Counted from the first letter of the stretch, positions 26,071 to 35,783 are shown. The stretch is 64,000 nt of DNA from Pseudomonas sp. Fl4BN1 (GCF_009908285.1 NZ_JAAARM010000010.1:160356-224355); one strand, 5' to 3'. The notes: generated by a model from the sequence alone, not told the origin. Translations and numbers: made by a program.

Positions 26071-27429
26071 ATGGCCTACGATTTTGATCTTTATGTAATT
26101 GGCGCCGGTTCCGGTGGTGTGCGTTGCGCGCGATTCGCCGCAGGCTTCGGGGCGAAAGTCGCGGTTGCCGAAAGCCGCTATCTGGGTGGTACCTGTGTCA
26201 ACGTTGGTTGCGTGCCAAAAAAACTCTTGGTGTACGGTGCCCACTTTGCCGAGGACTTCGAACAGGCCTCGGGTTTTGGCTGGTCGCTGGGTGAGGCGAA
26301 CTTTGACTGGGCAACCCTGATTGGCAACAAGGATCGCGAAATCAATCGCCTCAACGGCATCTACCGCAATCTGCTGGTCAACAGCGGCGTGACCTTGCAT
26401 GAGGGGCATGCCAGGTTGATCGATCCGCATCAGGTGGAGGTCAATGGCCAGCGTTACACCGCCAAGCACATTCTGATTGCTACCGGCGGCTGGCCGCAGA
26501 TCCCGGATATTCCGGGGAGCGAGCATGCCATCAGTTCCAACGAGGCGTTCTTCCTCAAAGAGTTGCCTGGGCGTGTTCTGGTGGTGGGTGGTGGTTATAT
26601 CGCGGTGGAGTTTGCCGGGATTTTCCATGGTCTGGGTGCGAAGACGCAGCTGCTGTATCGCGGTGATCTGTTTCTGCGAGGCTTTGATAGTGCGGTACGC
26701 AAGCACTTGCAGGAAGAACTGACCAAGCGTGGCCTGGGGCTGCAATTCAATGCTGATATCGAGCGCATCGACAAGCAGGCTGATGGCAGCCTTGAAGTCA
26801 CCCTCAAGGATGGCCGCAAGCTGTTGGCGGATTGCGTGTTCTACGCCACCGGCCGCCGGCCGATGCTCGACAACCTGGGGCTGGAGAACACCGGGGTCAA
26901 GCTCGACAAGCGTGGTTTTGTCGAGGTGGACGACCAGTACCAGAGCAGCGAACCGTCGATCCTGGCGATTGGCGATGTGATCGGTCGCGTGCAACTGACG
27001 CCTGTAGCCCTGGCTGAAGGCATGGCGGTTGCTCGACGCCTGTTCAAGCCCGAGCAGTATCGTCCAGTGGATTACCAGATGATCCCGACGGCGGTCTTCA
27101 GTTTGCCGAACATTGGCACTGTTGGCCTTACCGAGGAACAGGCGCGTGAGGCGGGGCACAGGGTACAGATTTTCGAAAGCCGTTTCCGGCCGATGAAGCT
27201 GACCCTGACCGATTGCCAGGAGCGTACCCTGATGAAGCTGGTGGTGGATGCCGACAGCGACAAGGTGCTGGGCTGCCATATGGTCGGCCCGGACGCCGGG
27301 GAAATCGTTCAGGGCCTGGCGATTGCCCTGAAGGCAGGGGCGACCAAGCGCGACTTCGACGAAACCATCGGTGTGCATCCGACGGCCGCCGAAGAGTTCG
27401 TCACCATGCGCACCCCTGTCGCGGGCTGA
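26071..27429 (+). CDS. gor: Glutathione reductase
   Basis: The 452-residue flavoenzyme reduces glutathione disulfide with NADPH. The redox disulfide lies in [15 protein letters not shown] (about 37-51), the FAD motif is [10 protein letters not shown], the NADPH motif is [20 protein letters not shown], and the catalytic His-Glu pair is in [10 protein letters not shown] near the C-terminus. GGAGAG precedes ATG 26071. An upstream open extension lacks such signals. It lies behind the galU terminator and is convergent with the kfrA-like gene. Confidence 0.95.
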   Translation: MAYDFDLYVIGAGSGGVRCARFAAGFGAKVAVAESRYLGGTCVNVGCVPKKLLVYGAHFAEDFEQASGFGWSLGEANFDWATLIGNKDREINRLNGIYRNLLVNSGVTLHEGHARLIDPHQVEVNGQRYTAKHILIATGGWPQIPDIPGSEHAISSNEAFFLKELPGRVLVVGGGYIAVEFAGIFHGLGAKTQLLYRGDLFLRGFDSAVRKHLQEELTKRGLGLQFNADIERIDKQADGSLEVTLKDGRKLLADCVFYATGRRPMLDNLGLENTGVKLDKRGFVEVDDQYQSSEPSILAIGDVIGRVQLTPVALAEGMAVARRLFKPEQYRPVDYQMIPTAVFSLPNIGTVGLTEEQAREAGHRVQIFESRFRPMKLTLTDCQERTLMKLVVDADSDKVLGCHMVGPDAGEIVQGLAIALKAGATKRDFDETIGVHPTAAEEFVTMRTPVAG

Positions 27430-28437
27430 TCACGAGTCCGCTGTTGCGTCTGGCTGGGCGTTGCTTATGGCGGCCAGGCGCAGCGCCTCAAGGCCGGTCT
27501 CGGCCTTGGTGGCGCGCAACTCCAGCTCCTTGCTCAGTCGGGTCTGTTGATCGGCCTTTTGCTTGAGTGTCTGAATCTCTTCTGAAGCTACGCGCAAGCG
27601 TTCCTGGAGTAGGGTGTTCTCGCTGTCCTGGCGAGCCAGCTGCTCGCTGAGTCGTGCCTGCTGGGCGGCGCTTTTGCTCGCACCATCCTGGGTTTGTTTC
27701 AGCTCTTTATGGGTGGCCCGTTGTTCGCTGAGCAGGCGTTCGTTGTCGCGATGCAGTTGGGTGATTTCATCCTGGCGCAGCAGCGCGCTCTGCTGGGCCT
27801 GACGTAACTCCATCTGCGCCTGCTGCAATTGCCCTTCGTGACGGCGCTGTTCCTGTTCGCGCTGTTCCTTGCTGGCGGCGCGGTAATGTTCCAGGGCGTC
27901 CCGGGCGTGCAGGTGCTTTTCCTCCAGGGAGCGGATCTGCTGCTCCTTGTCTTCCAGGCGCAGGTGGCAGTCCTTGAGTGCCTGGTTGATTTCGGCGTTG
28001 CGGGTCTGCTCGCTCTGCAGCATGGAGCGGGTGTTTTGCAGTGCCGTGCTTTCACCCGCCAGGGCGCTGGCCTGGATCTGCAGTTGCCGTTGCAGCTGAT
28101 CTTCGTTGCGCCGAGCTTCATTCAGCACTTGTTCCAGGGCCTGCTTCTGCTCTTCGAAGTGGGCGAGGGCCTGTTCCAGAGGCTCCTGGGCTTGCTCCTG
28201 CAGGCGTTGGGCCAGTCGTCCCACCAGCTCGCCCAATTCTTCGTCCAGCGCTACCGGCCCTGCGTCGCGGCGGGAGGTGCCGTCGTCGAGTTCTTTCAGG
28301 TAGCGGTGGATGGTGGTTTTCGAGCCGGTATTGCCCATTTCTATGCGTACGGCATCGATGCTGGGGTGTTCGCCGCGGGCAAGAATCGCTTGGCGCGCCT
28401 TCTTTACTACTGCCTTGTTTATGCCTCCACGAGCCAT
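27430..28437 (-). CDS. KfrA-like DNA-binding coiled-coil protein
   Basis: The 335-residue protein has a KfrA N-terminal DNA-binding domain (about 1-115; ARGGINKAVVKKARQAILAR, with helix-turn-helix ...SKTTIHRYLKEL) followed by about 200 residues of continuous heptad-rich coiled coil full of Gln, Glu and Arg. Plasmid KfrA proteins bind their own promoter and organise plasmid DNA. Here the gene is chromosomal and divergent from a tyrosine recombinase gene. GGAGGATGC precedes ATG. Its stop abuts gor. Confidence 0.85.
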   Translation of the reverse strand: MARGGINKAVVKKARQAILARGEHPSIDAVRIEMGNTGSKTTIHRYLKELDDGTSRRDAGPVALDEELGELVGRLAQRLQEQAQEPLEQALAHFEEQKQALEQVLNEARRNEDQLQRQLQIQASALAGESTALQNTRSMLQSEQTRNAEINQALKDCHLRLEDKEQQIRSLEEKHLHARDALEHYRAASKEQREQEQRRHEGQLQQAQMELRQAQQSALLRQDEITQLHRDNERLLSEQRATHKELKQTQDGASKSAAQQARLSEQLARQDSENTLLQERLRVASEEIQTLKQKADQQTRLSKELELRATKAETGLEALRLAAISNAQPDATADS

Positions 28438-28617
28438 GCATCCTCCGACGATTTAGTACTGTGTTACGTGGTATGTAATTACTGATAATTGTACAGGAGG
28501 GTTCGAGCTTTCGATAGCAAGAATATAACCTGGGATATACTGGTATTACCCCGTGTCATAGCCTTCAATGGCTACTTTCGCCCATTCCCGCCCTGTACCT
28601 GCCTGAGTCGAGTCTCC
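28438..28617. promoter_or_regulatory. Shared control region of the kfrA-like and recombinase genes
   Basis: These 180 bases are distinctly AT-rich near 28454-28495. They contain the palindrome GTAATTAC and an imperfect dyad TTAC-GTGGTAT-GTAA, likely targets for KfrA autoregulation. A minus-strand -10-like TACTAA and plus-strand TATAAC and TATACT elements suggest divergent promoters. Confidence 0.45.
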
Positions 28618-29556
28618 ATGAGTGAGCTGGATCGTTATCTGCAAGCCGCCACCCGCGACAACACCCGTCGCAGCTATCGGGCGGCAATCGAGCATTTCGA
28701 GGTGCATTGGGGCGGGTTCCTGCCGGCGACGGCGGAAAGCGTGGCGCGCTATCTCGCAACCTATGCCGGGACGTTGTCGATCAACACCTTGAAGTTGCGC
28801 CTCTCGGCCCTGGCCCAGTGGCACAACAGCCAGGGCTTTGCCGATCCGACCAAGGCCCCGGTGGTGCGGCAGGTGTTCAAGGGTATTCGTGCGGTGCACC
28901 CGGTTCAGGAGAAGCAGGCCGAACCGTTGCAACTGCAGCACCTGGAGCAGGTGATTGCCTGGCTCGATGGGGAGGCCGCGACTGCCAGCGACGAGGGTCG
29001 TCAGGCTGACTGGCTGCGGGCCCGGCGTGACCGGGCGCTGATCCTGCTGGGATTCTGGCGCGGGTTTCGCAGTGATGAGCTGTGCCGCCTGCAGATCGAA
29101 CACGTGCAGGCCAACGCCGGTTCCGGCATTAGCCTCTATTTACCGCGCAGCAAGAGTGATCGCGAAAACCTTGGTCGGACCTTTCACACCCCGGCCTTGC
29201 AGCGCCTGTGTCCGGTGCAGGCCTATATCGAGTGGATCAACAGTGCGGCGCTGGTCCGTGGGCCGGTGTTTCGCGGTATCGACCGCTGGGGGCACTTGAG
29301 TGAGCAGGGGCTGCATGCCAACAGTGTGATTCCGCTGCTGCGCCAGGCCCTGGAGCGCGCCGGGATCGCCGCCGAGCACTACACCAGCCACTCGCTGCGT
29401 CGTGGCTTTGCCACCTGGGCTCATCGCAGCGGCTGGGACTTGAAGTCGCTGATGAGCTATGTCGGCTGGAAGGACCTGAAGTCCGCAATGCGTTACGTCG
29501 AAGCCAGTCCATTCATGGGCATGGCGCGGATAGACGAAAAGCCGGTTCGGCAGTAG
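28618..29556 (+). CDS. Tyrosine recombinase (site-specific integrase)
   Basis: From ATG 28618 the product has 312 residues: an N-terminal SAM-like core-binding domain (1-110) and a catalytic domain with Arg in FWRGFRSDELCRL, Lys in LPRSKSDRENL, His-x-x-Arg in SHSLRRGFATWA, Trp in YVGWKDLKSAM and the nucleophile Tyr in MRYVEA. All catalytic positions are filled, so it should be active. It is not XerC or XerD by context, and no attachment site, tRNA or mobile element is seen next to it. Confidence 0.88.
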   Translation: MSELDRYLQAATRDNTRRSYRAAIEHFEVHWGGFLPATAESVARYLATYAGTLSINTLKLRLSALAQWHNSQGFADPTKAPVVRQVFKGIRAVHPVQEKQAEPLQLQHLEQVIAWLDGEAATASDEGRQADWLRARRDRALILLGFWRGFRSDELCRLQIEHVQANAGSGISLYLPRSKSDRENLGRTFHTPALQRLCPVQAYIEWINSAALVRGPVFRGIDRWGHLSEQGLHANSVIPLLRQALERAGIAAEHYTSHSLRRGFATWAHRSGWDLKSLMSYVGWKDLKSAMRYVEASPFMGMARIDEKPVRQ

Positions 29557-29588
29557 ATACAGGTTTCTTCTATTAATACTGTGGGCTG

Positions 29589-29625
29589 ATAGCAAAACCC
29601 TATCGAAGGCATCGGCTTTACCAAT
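29589..29625 (+). promoter_or_regulatory. OxyR-type binding site ahead of ahpC
   Basis: ATAG-N7-CTAT (29589-29603) is followed after seven bases by a second, weaker half ATCG-N7-CAAT (29611-29625). This is the ATAG-N7-CTAT-N7-ATAG-N7-CTAT spacing of an OxyR tetramer site. It sits just upstream of a -10-like TAGGAT at 29649-29654. Confidence 0.75.
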
Positions 29626-29706
29626 GAGCCAAGCGGCGAGTCATTGGCTAGGATTCTCCCCATCAAGTTTCACCCAACATTTTCAACCACTGATGGAGAG
29701 TCAACG

Positions 29707-30270
29707 ATGCCTATCATCAACAGCCAAGTTAAACCATTCAAAGCTACCGCATTCAAAAACGGCGCATTCGTCGAAGTGTCGGACGCCGATCTGAAGGGCA
29801 AATGGTCTGTCGTGTTCTTCTACCCGGCTGACTTCACCTTCGTCTGCCCAACCGAGCTGGAAGACCTGGCCGACAACTACGCCGAATTCCAGAAACTGGG
29901 CGTTGAGATCTACAGCGTTTCCACCGACACCCACTTTGCTCACGCGGCCTGGCACAACACTTCGCCAGCCATCGGCAAGATCCAGTACACCATGATCGGC
30001 GACCCGACCCTGGCCATCTCCCGCAACTTCGACGTGCTGATCGAAGAAGCTGGCCTGGCTGACCGTGGCACCTTTGTGATCAACCCTGAAGGCCAGATCA
30101 AGATCGTTGAAATCAACGATGGCGGTGTAGGCCGTGACGCTTCCGAGCTGCTGCGCAAGATCAAGGCCGCTCAGTACGTCGCTGCTCACCCAGGCGAAGT
30201 CTGCCCAGCCAAGTGGAAAGAAGGCGAGGCCACCCTGGCTCCGTCCCTGGACCTGGTCGGCAAGATCTAA
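29707..30270 (+). CDS. ahpC: Alkyl hydroperoxide reductase peroxiredoxin AhpC
   Basis: The 187-residue typical 2-Cys peroxiredoxin reduces hydrogen peroxide and organic peroxides. The peroxidatic Cys47 is in [14 protein letters not shown] and the resolving Cys in [11 protein letters not shown] near the C-terminus. The start is ATG 29707 with GGAGAG ahead. Highly biased codons suggest strong expression. It is recharged by AhpF, encoded downstream across a terminator-like hairpin. Confidence 0.96.
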   Translation: MPIINSQVKPFKATAFKNGAFVEVSDADLKGKWSVVFFYPADFTFVCPTELEDLADNYAEFQKLGVEIYSVSTDTHFAHAAWHNTSPAIGKIQYTMIGDPTLAISRNFDVLIEEAGLADRGTFVINPEGQIKIVEINDGGVGRDASELLRKIKAAQYVAAHPGEVCPAKWKEGEATLAPSLDLVGKI

Positions 30271-30329
30271 GTCCGTGAGTTATCCAAGGGCGGTCATCCG
30301 CACTTAAGTCAGCTGCACCGCCCTCAAAT

Positions 30330-30366
30330 AACGCCCGGGCGAGATTCGCTCGGGCGTTGTTTTTTC
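30330..30366 (+). terminator. Hairpin terminator between ahpC and ahpF
   Basis: ACGCCCGGGCGA and its complement TCGCTCGGGCGT form a strong stem followed by TGTTTTTT. It would stop most ahpC transcripts and so set ahpF expression lower than ahpC. Confidence 0.85.
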
Positions 30367-30394
30367 TACCGAATCAAAACAGGAGATCGCCCGT

Positions 30395-31960
30395 ATGTTG
30401 GACGCCAATCTTAAAGCTCAGTTGAAGTCATACCTGGAACGGGTCACCCAGCCGATCGAGATCGTCGCCTCTCTCGACGACGGTGCGAAATCCCAGGAAA
30501 TGCTCGCGTTACTCAAAGATATCGTCAGCCTTTCCACACAGATTACCTTGCTCGACAACGGCACCGATGCGCGCAAGCCTTCGTTCTCGTTGAATCGCCC
30601 GGGCAGTGATATCAGCCTGCGTTTCGCTGGTATCCCCATGGGCCACGAATTTACCTCCTTGGTGCTGGCCCTGCTGCAAGTCGGCGGTCATCCATCCAAG
30701 GCCAGCGCTGAAGTGATCGAGCAGATCCGCTCGCTCAAGGGCGAGTTCAACTTCGAAACCTACTTCTCGCTGTCCTGCCAGAACTGCCCGGACGTGGTCC
30801 AGGCGCTGAACCTGATGGCGGTGCTCAACCCGAATATCCGCCACGTGGCCATCGACGGCGCGTTGTTCCAGGCCGAGGTCGACGAGCGCAAGGTCATGGC
30901 TGTGCCCAGCGTCTACCTCAACGGCATGAACTTCGGTCAGGGGCGCATGGGCCTGGAAGAAATCCTGGCCAAGCTCGATACCGGTGCGATAGAGAAGCAG
31001 GCGCAGAAGCTCAATGCCAAACAGGCTTTTGACGTGTTGGTGGTCGGCGGTGGCCCTGCCGGCGCTTCGGCGGCCATCTATGCTGCGCGCAAGGGCATTC
31101 GCACCGGTGTTGCTGCCGAGCGCTTCGGCGGCCAGGTGCTGGACACCATGGCCATCGAGAACTTCGTTTCGGTGCAAGAGACCGAGGGGCCGAAACTGGC
31201 TGCGGCGCTGGAAGCCCATGTCAAGCAGTACGACGTCGATATCATGAACCTGCAGCGCGCCAGCGCGCTGATACCGGCGAAGGAAGTCGGCGGGCTGCAC
31301 GAGATCCGCTTCGAAAGCGGCGCCAGCCTCAAGGCCCGGTCGGTGATTCTGGCCACCGGTGCCCGCTGGCGTGAGATGGGCGTGCCGGGTGAGCAGGAAT
31401 ACAAGGCCAAGGGTGTGTGCTTCTGTCCGCACTGTGATGGTCCGCTGTTCAAGGGCAAGCGGGTGGCAGTGATTGGCGGCGGCAACTCCGGCGTCGAAGC
31501 GGCCATCGATCTGGCGGGTATCGTCAGCCATGTGACCTTGCTGGAGTTCGACAGCAAGCTGCGCGCCGACGCTGTACTGCAACGCAAGTTGCACAGCCTG
31601 CCCAACGTCAAGGTGATTACCAGTGCCTTGACCAGCGAAGTGAAAGGCGATGGGCAGAAGGTCACTGGCCTGGTCTACAAGGACCGTGATTCAGGTGAGT
31701 TCCATACGGTCGACCTCGAAGGCATCTTCGTGCAGATCGGGCTGTTGCCCAACACCGACTGGCTCAAAGGTTCGGTCGAGCTGTCGCCTCGCGGCGAGAT
31801 CATTGTCGATGCCCGTGGTGAGACTTCGCTGCCGGGCGTGTTCGCCGCCGGTGATGTCACCACCGTGCCATACAAGCAGATCGTGATTGCGGTAGGCGAG
31901 GGCGCCAAGGCTTCTCTCAGCGCCTTTGATCACTTGATCCGCACCTCCGCCCCGGCGTAA
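30395..31960 (+). CDS. ahpF: Alkyl hydroperoxide reductase flavoprotein AhpF
   Basis: The 521-residue FAD enzyme passes electrons from NADH to AhpC. It has the N-terminal tandem thioredoxin-like domain with CxxC in [10 protein letters not shown], the FAD motif [20 protein letters not shown], the C-terminal redox pair in [10 protein letters not shown], and the NAD motif [17 protein letters not shown]. Length and order are normal. AGGAG lies before ATG, and a terminator follows. Confidence 0.96.
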   Translation: MLDANLKAQLKSYLERVTQPIEIVASLDDGAKSQEMLALLKDIVSLSTQITLLDNGTDARKPSFSLNRPGSDISLRFAGIPMGHEFTSLVLALLQVGGHPSKASAEVIEQIRSLKGEFNFETYFSLSCQNCPDVVQALNLMAVLNPNIRHVAIDGALFQAEVDERKVMAVPSVYLNGMNFGQGRMGLEEILAKLDTGAIEKQAQKLNAKQAFDVLVVGGGPAGASAAIYAARKGIRTGVAAERFGGQVLDTMAIENFVSVQETEGPKLAAALEAHVKQYDVDIMNLQRASALIPAKEVGGLHEIRFESGASLKARSVILATGARWREMGVPGEQEYKAKGVCFCPHCDGPLFKGKRVAVIGGGNSGVEAAIDLAGIVSHVTLLEFDSKLRADAVLQRKLHSLPNVKVITSALTSEVKGDGQKVTGLVYKDRDSGEFHTVDLEGIFVQIGLLPNTDWLKGSVELSPRGEIIVDARGETSLPGVFAAGDVTTVPYKQIVIAVGEGAKASLSAFDHLIRTSAPA

Positions 31961-31977
31961 TTTGCCTGGCGGAAAAA

Positions 31978-32011
31978 CAAAACCCCATGAGCTTGGCTCA
32001 TGGGGTTTTTT
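31978..32011 (+). terminator. Terminator after ahpF
   Basis: CCCCATGAGC and GCTCATGGGG flank a TTG loop, with A residues before and six T residues after. It may also serve the convergent gloA. Confidence 0.92.
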
Positions 32012-32053
32012 ATTGCCGCTCTTATAGGGGCGGTCCCTACAGCAAGCCGGTTG

Positions 32054-32575
32054 TTACAGCGCAGTCGGCTGGATGATTTCAACCCAGTAGCCATCCGGGT
32101 CCTTGATGAAGGCCAGGCTCTTCATGCGACCATCGTTCAGGCGCTTCTGGAAGTCGCAGCCCAAGGCTTCGAAGCGTTCGCAGGCAGCAACGATATCCGG
32201 AACCGAGATGCAGATGTGACCGAAGCCACGCGGGTCGCTGTTGCCGTTGTGGTAGGCGAAGTCCGGGTCGTTCTCGGTGCCGTGGTTATGGGTCAGTTCG
32301 AGAATGCCGGGGATCGATTTCATCCATTCGGTACGTGCTGCTGCATCTGCCGGGATCTGCGACTTATCCACTAGGGCCAGGAAGTACAGGCTGAATTCGG
32401 CTTCGGCAAAGTCGCGTTTTTCCACCAGGGAAAACCCCAGTACCCGGGTATAGAAATCCAGGGAGCGAGTGATGTCCTTGACGCGCAACATGGTGTGGTT
32501 GAACACGAAGCGGGCAGTGGCGGCGTCCGGTTGGGCGGTCACGCCAGGGAAAGTGTTGAGTTCGTTAAGGCTCAT
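32054..32575 (-). CDS. gloA: Lactoylglutathione lyase (glyoxalase I)
   Basis: The 173-residue metalloenzyme converts the methylglyoxal-glutathione adduct to S-lactoylglutathione. The metal ligands of the family are present: His in VFNHTMLRV, Glu in ILELTHNHGTE, His in GFGHICISV and Glu in YWVEIIQP. The start is ATG 32575 with GGAGGGG just ahead. The length matches the longer Zn-type Pseudomonas enzyme. It is convergent with ahpF. Confidence 0.93.
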   Translation of the reverse strand: MSLNELNTFPGVTAQPDAATARFVFNHTMLRVKDITRSLDFYTRVLGFSLVEKRDFAEAEFSLYFLALVDKSQIPADAAARTEWMKSIPGILELTHNHGTENDPDFAYHNGNSDPRGFGHICISVPDIVAACERFEALGCDFQKRLNDGRMKSLAFIKDPDGYWVEIIQPTAL

Positions 32576-32774
32576 GGCCCCTCCAGAAAAAAGTGCCGCC
32601 AGGGCCGCTCGCAAGCACGAGCGGGCCCTTGGTCGGCAATGGTTCGGACATCCTTGGAATTGGCCAATGATACGCAAGTGGGCCGGATGGCGCCAAACCC
32701 AAAGCTCCTGATCTATTGCCCATTCCTGGCGCGGGGCTCAGACTTCAAGACCCGTTCCTTTAGTGTGCAGCAGT

Positions 32775-33302
32775 ATGATCAAGTCGTTTAAAACCGGGGT
32801 CGCGGCCCTGATCCTGATGGCCTTGGCTGGTGTTGTGCAGGCCGATCCGCAAGTGACCTGGCCCGAGGGCTGGACAGTGGAACCGGTGCCGCCCCAGGAG
32901 GCAGATCAGGCCGCCAAGGTTTCCCGGCAGCGCGCGGTAAAGAATGACGCTGCGGGCAATCCGCAGATGGTCATGGAATTGACCATGACCCAGGTCGATA
33001 GCGGACATGTGGTCAATCTTCAGGGAGTGTTGCTGGAGATGCGCAAGTCAGTGCAGAAAGACTTTGCCCAAGGTGGCTATCAGAGTGTTTGTAACAAGAT
33101 TCATGCTGCACAACTGAGTCGTCTCGAAGCTCTGGAGACCACTTGCACCATTACCCAGAATGGGCGACATGTGCTGTCGCAAACATTGGTAGCAGCTCTG
33201 GATGGGGATAAGGCTTATGTACTTTCATACGCAGGTCAGGCGGCCGCTTATGCGGACAGCAAGGATCAAGTACTCGCTGTACGAAATAGCCTTAAACTTT
33301 GA
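32775..33302 (+). CDS. DUF4946 family exported protein
   Basis: The 175-residue product has a signal peptide (MIKSFKTGVAALILMALAGV, cleaved after VQA) and a mature region opening DPQVTWPEGWTVEPVP, which fits the Pseudomonas DUF4946 family. Two cysteines (SVCNKI, TTCTIT) are probably bridged in the periplasm. The function of the family is unknown. A GTG four codons upstream is an alternative start. Confidence 0.75.
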   Translation: MIKSFKTGVAALILMALAGVVQADPQVTWPEGWTVEPVPPQEADQAAKVSRQRAVKNDAAGNPQMVMELTMTQVDSGHVVNLQGVLLEMRKSVQKDFAQGGYQSVCNKIHAAQLSRLEALETTCTITQNGRHVLSQTLVAALDGDKAYVLSYAGQAAAYADSKDQVLAVRNSLKL

Positions 33303-33510
33303 GGAAAATTCTGACGTGGTGGGTTTGCTTTCCGCGTATTTGCGGTTCGTTATCGAAAAGGCATTAGGTTCGAAGTCAGCCGAGAGGGCTGAGGTTATTG
33401 AAGTCGGGGCATGAGGCGTTGTTTCAACAGCGCTACGGTAGAGGAAGCATGCGATTTGCACCGAATCTTGCCTTAGATTCAAGTCGTAATAAGAATATTC
33501 TTATCAATGT

Positions 33511-33539
33511 AAAAGGCCCTGCATATGCAGGGCCTTTTT
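33511..33539. terminator. Bidirectional terminator before the MvaT-family gene end
   Basis: AAAAGGCCCTGCA and TGCAGGGCCTTTTT form a perfect stem with A and T tracts on the two sides. It ends the minus-strand MvaT-family gene 16 bases after its stop. The 33303-33510 stretch to its left shows no supported gene. Confidence 0.92.
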
Positions 33540-33554
33540 CGGTTGCGGCTTTGT

Positions 33555-33929
33555 TCAAGCGCGCAGCCAGGAATCCACAGTGGCGGCGCCGTACTGTTCT
33601 TTCCAGGCTTTCAGGCCGCGGTGATTACCGCCTTTGGTTTCAATCAGTTCACCGGTGTGCGGGTTCTGATAGACCTTGACCACGCGCGCGCGGCGCTGTT
33701 TAGGTGCGTTGGCCTGTGGCAGGCCGGTTTTACCCAGGTTTGGATCAAGGATTGCAATGATGTCACGCAGGCTTTTGTCATAGGACTTCATCAGGGCCTG
33801 AAGTTTTTCTTCGAACTCGATTTCTTTCTTGAGTCCGGCGTCGTTCTTCAGGGATTCAAGCTGTGCGAGCTGTTCTTGAAGTGCTTTCTCTGCAGCACGA
33901 AATTCAGCAAGTCTGGACAATATCTTCAC
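33555..33929 (-). CDS. MvaT/MvaU/MvaV family H-NS-like xenogeneic silencer
   Basis: The 124-residue nucleoid protein silences AT-rich DNA. The N-terminal coiled coil for oligomerisation spans about 1-60 (LAEFRAAEKALQEQLAQLES), and the C-terminal DNA-binding domain includes the family motif NPHTGELIETKGGNHRGLK with the AT-pincer region. The opening resembles the MvaU/MvaV paralogue more than MvaT proper, but I cannot settle which. The upstream 230 bases are AT-rich, typical for autoregulated mvaT-type genes. Confidence 0.9.
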   Translation of the reverse strand: MKILSRLAEFRAAEKALQEQLAQLESLKNDAGLKKEIEFEEKLQALMKSYDKSLRDIIAILDPNLGKTGLPQANAPKQRRARVVKVYQNPHTGELIETKGGNHRGLKAWKEQYGAATVDSWLRA

Positions 33930-34163
33930 TCCAATAGTCTATTTTGGCTGATGCAAACCACAAACAAAGCTATAAGCCATGAGCCGGTTAAGGTTCGATT
34001 AAGTGGCCTACCTGTGAATCTTGTACAGGCATGAAAAATTGTAGTAGTTAATGCGCCAAGAGTAAATCAGGTTGTTCTTGTTTGAGCCAGTATTTGCCAT
34101 TTGATGCACATGGATGCATGTCTCGAGTTGTGTCTCGAGCACTTTTTGTTCTGGTATGGCTAT

Positions 34164-35702
34164 TTAATGGCGCGCTAGAGCCGCAACAAATTCCACGCTG
34201 GGCATAGGCCGTCCAAATAAATAACCCTGGAGGAAGTCAACACCTTGGGCAGCCAGGTAATCCCGCTGTTCGGGAGTTTCAATACCTTCGGCGACTATGC
34301 CCAGATCGAGTTTGGCCGAGAGTTCGATAATGCTGTCGAGTATATGCAGGGACAGTGCGTCGGCACCGATCATGGCAACGAAGCTCTGATCGATCTTCAA
34401 GTAGTCGACATTGAACTTGCGCAGGTAACCCAGGCTGGAGTGCCCAGTGCCAAAGTCATCCAGGGCGACCATCACCCCCATCTCGTGCAGGGCGGCAAAC
34501 AGCTGCTGGGTGATTGCCGTGGGTTCGATCAGTTCGCGCTCGGTCAGCTCCAGCACCAGGATCACCTTGCCGGGCGGGAAGGCTGCGAGAAACTCTTGGC
34601 AATCTTCCAGCAACTGCAGGTCATGGCAGTGGCTGGCGGTGATATTGATGCCGATATGGAAGCCGTCGATGAAGTCCTTGGCGTGAGGGGCCAGCGCTTG
34701 CATGGTTTGCTGCATCAGTGAGCGGGTCATTGGCACGATCAGCCCCGAGTGTTCGGCGAATGGGATGAACAGGTCCGGACGTACCAGGCCCTCTTTCGGG
34801 TGTTGCCAGCGCATCAGTACTTCAATGCCAGCCCATTGCAGGGTATCGCCGCGCACCACCGGCTGAAAATATGGAATGAACTCCCGGGCTTCCAGCGCCC
34901 GGCGCAGTTCATGGCTGGGTGAGGCGGAGCGTTTCTGCAGCCAGTGGGCGAGAACGCCAGCGCCGGCGCCTAGAAATACCAGCAGGCTGAACAGTGCCGG
35001 GTACTGGCTTTTCATGTATTTCCAGACGTCGCCATCGGGAAACCCGGCACTGACGCTGTAGGGATAGCGCGATGAACTCAGGTGCTGGCTGGCTAGCGCT
35101 GCCAGGGGAGGCGCGCCATCGCGGACCTTGCCGTCACGGGACAGCCAATGCTCGCCCACCTGCAGTTGCAAATGAGCGAAGCGGCTGATCAGGCGCAAGG
35201 CGTTGGTCAAGTGATAGCCGTCGATGGTCGCCAGGGCTGCGCGCTCGCCTTCACTCCAGCGGTAGACCAGCAAGGCAGTGTCTGGGGTGACCGGGTTGCC
35301 GTTCATCAGCCAGAGGCGGCCGTCAACATAGTCCTCGGGATTGAGCGGGAACGCGGAGCGACCTAACAATGAACTGCAATAGTTGCTGTCACGCCACACC
35401 AGATTGGTCGAGCGCACGAATGGCCGGCGGGTAACCTGATCGCGTAGGGCCAGTTGTCGCACCTCATCGCAGTCCTGGCCCACCTGGGGCAGCAGCGCCC
35501 TGGCGGCGATGTCGGTGTTGTCCAGCATCAGGTCGAACTGGCGAATCGCCTCCTCGGCGGTTTCCAGGCTACTGCGCGTCAGCGCCCGTTCTGCCTGGGT
35601 GTAGAGGATGACGCTGCCCAGCCCGATGGGGAGCAGTATCGCCAGGAGTGTCCAGAATGTGCGGGTAGAGCGCTTCAGTGGACCTTTGGCGGTCAGGGGC
35701 AT
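34164..35702 (-). CDS. CSS-motif EAL-domain cyclic-di-GMP phosphodiesterase
   Basis: The 512-residue inner-membrane enzyme has a transmembrane helix at about 12-34, a periplasmic CSS-type redox-sensing domain (Cys in GQDCDEV and the YCSS motif), a second helix near 238-258, and an EAL domain. The motif itself reads Glu-Val-Leu (GIEVLMRW). The other catalytic positions are present: Asn in GINITASH, Glu in LELTERE, the DDFGTG loop, Lys in LKIDQSF, Glu in AEGIET and Gln in LQGYLFG. It should hydrolyse c-di-GMP under control of the periplasmic thiol state. Confidence 0.9.
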   Translation of the reverse strand: MPLTAKGPLKRSTRTFWTLLAILLPIGLGSVILYTQAERALTRSSLETAEEAIRQFDLMLDNTDIAARALLPQVGQDCDEVRQLALRDQVTRRPFVRSTNLVWRDSNYCSSLLGRSAFPLNPEDYVDGRLWLMNGNPVTPDTALLVYRWSEGERAALATIDGYHLTNALRLISRFAHLQLQVGEHWLSRDGKVRDGAPPLAALASQHLSSSRYPYSVSAGFPDGDVWKYMKSQYPALFSLLVFLGAGAGVLAHWLQKRSASPSHELRRALEAREFIPYFQPVVRGDTLQWAGIEVLMRWQHPKEGLVRPDLFIPFAEHSGLIVPMTRSLMQQTMQALAPHAKDFIDGFHIGINITASHCHDLQLLEDCQEFLAAFPPGKVILVLELTERELIEPTAITQQLFAALHEMGVMVALDDFGTGHSSLGYLRKFNVDYLKIDQSFVAMIGADALSLHILDSIIELSAKLDLGIVAEGIETPEQRDYLAAQGVDFLQGYLFGRPMPSVEFVAALARH

Positions 35703-35783
35703 GGAACGAACCTGTGACGGGGGAGGGGCGTGACAACGTTTGGTCGCCGCCGTGGCAGCGGCCGCCTCCTGGCGTTGTCTCGA

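Noticed and set aside
25987..27378. A 463-codon minus-strand frame opposite gor
   Set aside because: The plus strand encodes an unmistakable glutathione reductase with all motifs, and the antisense frame has none.
28618..29556. The tyrosine recombinase as the integrase of a prophage or genomic island
   Set aside because: No direct repeats, tRNA, phage structural genes or island cargo lie on either side. Both flanks are ordinary house-keeping genes.
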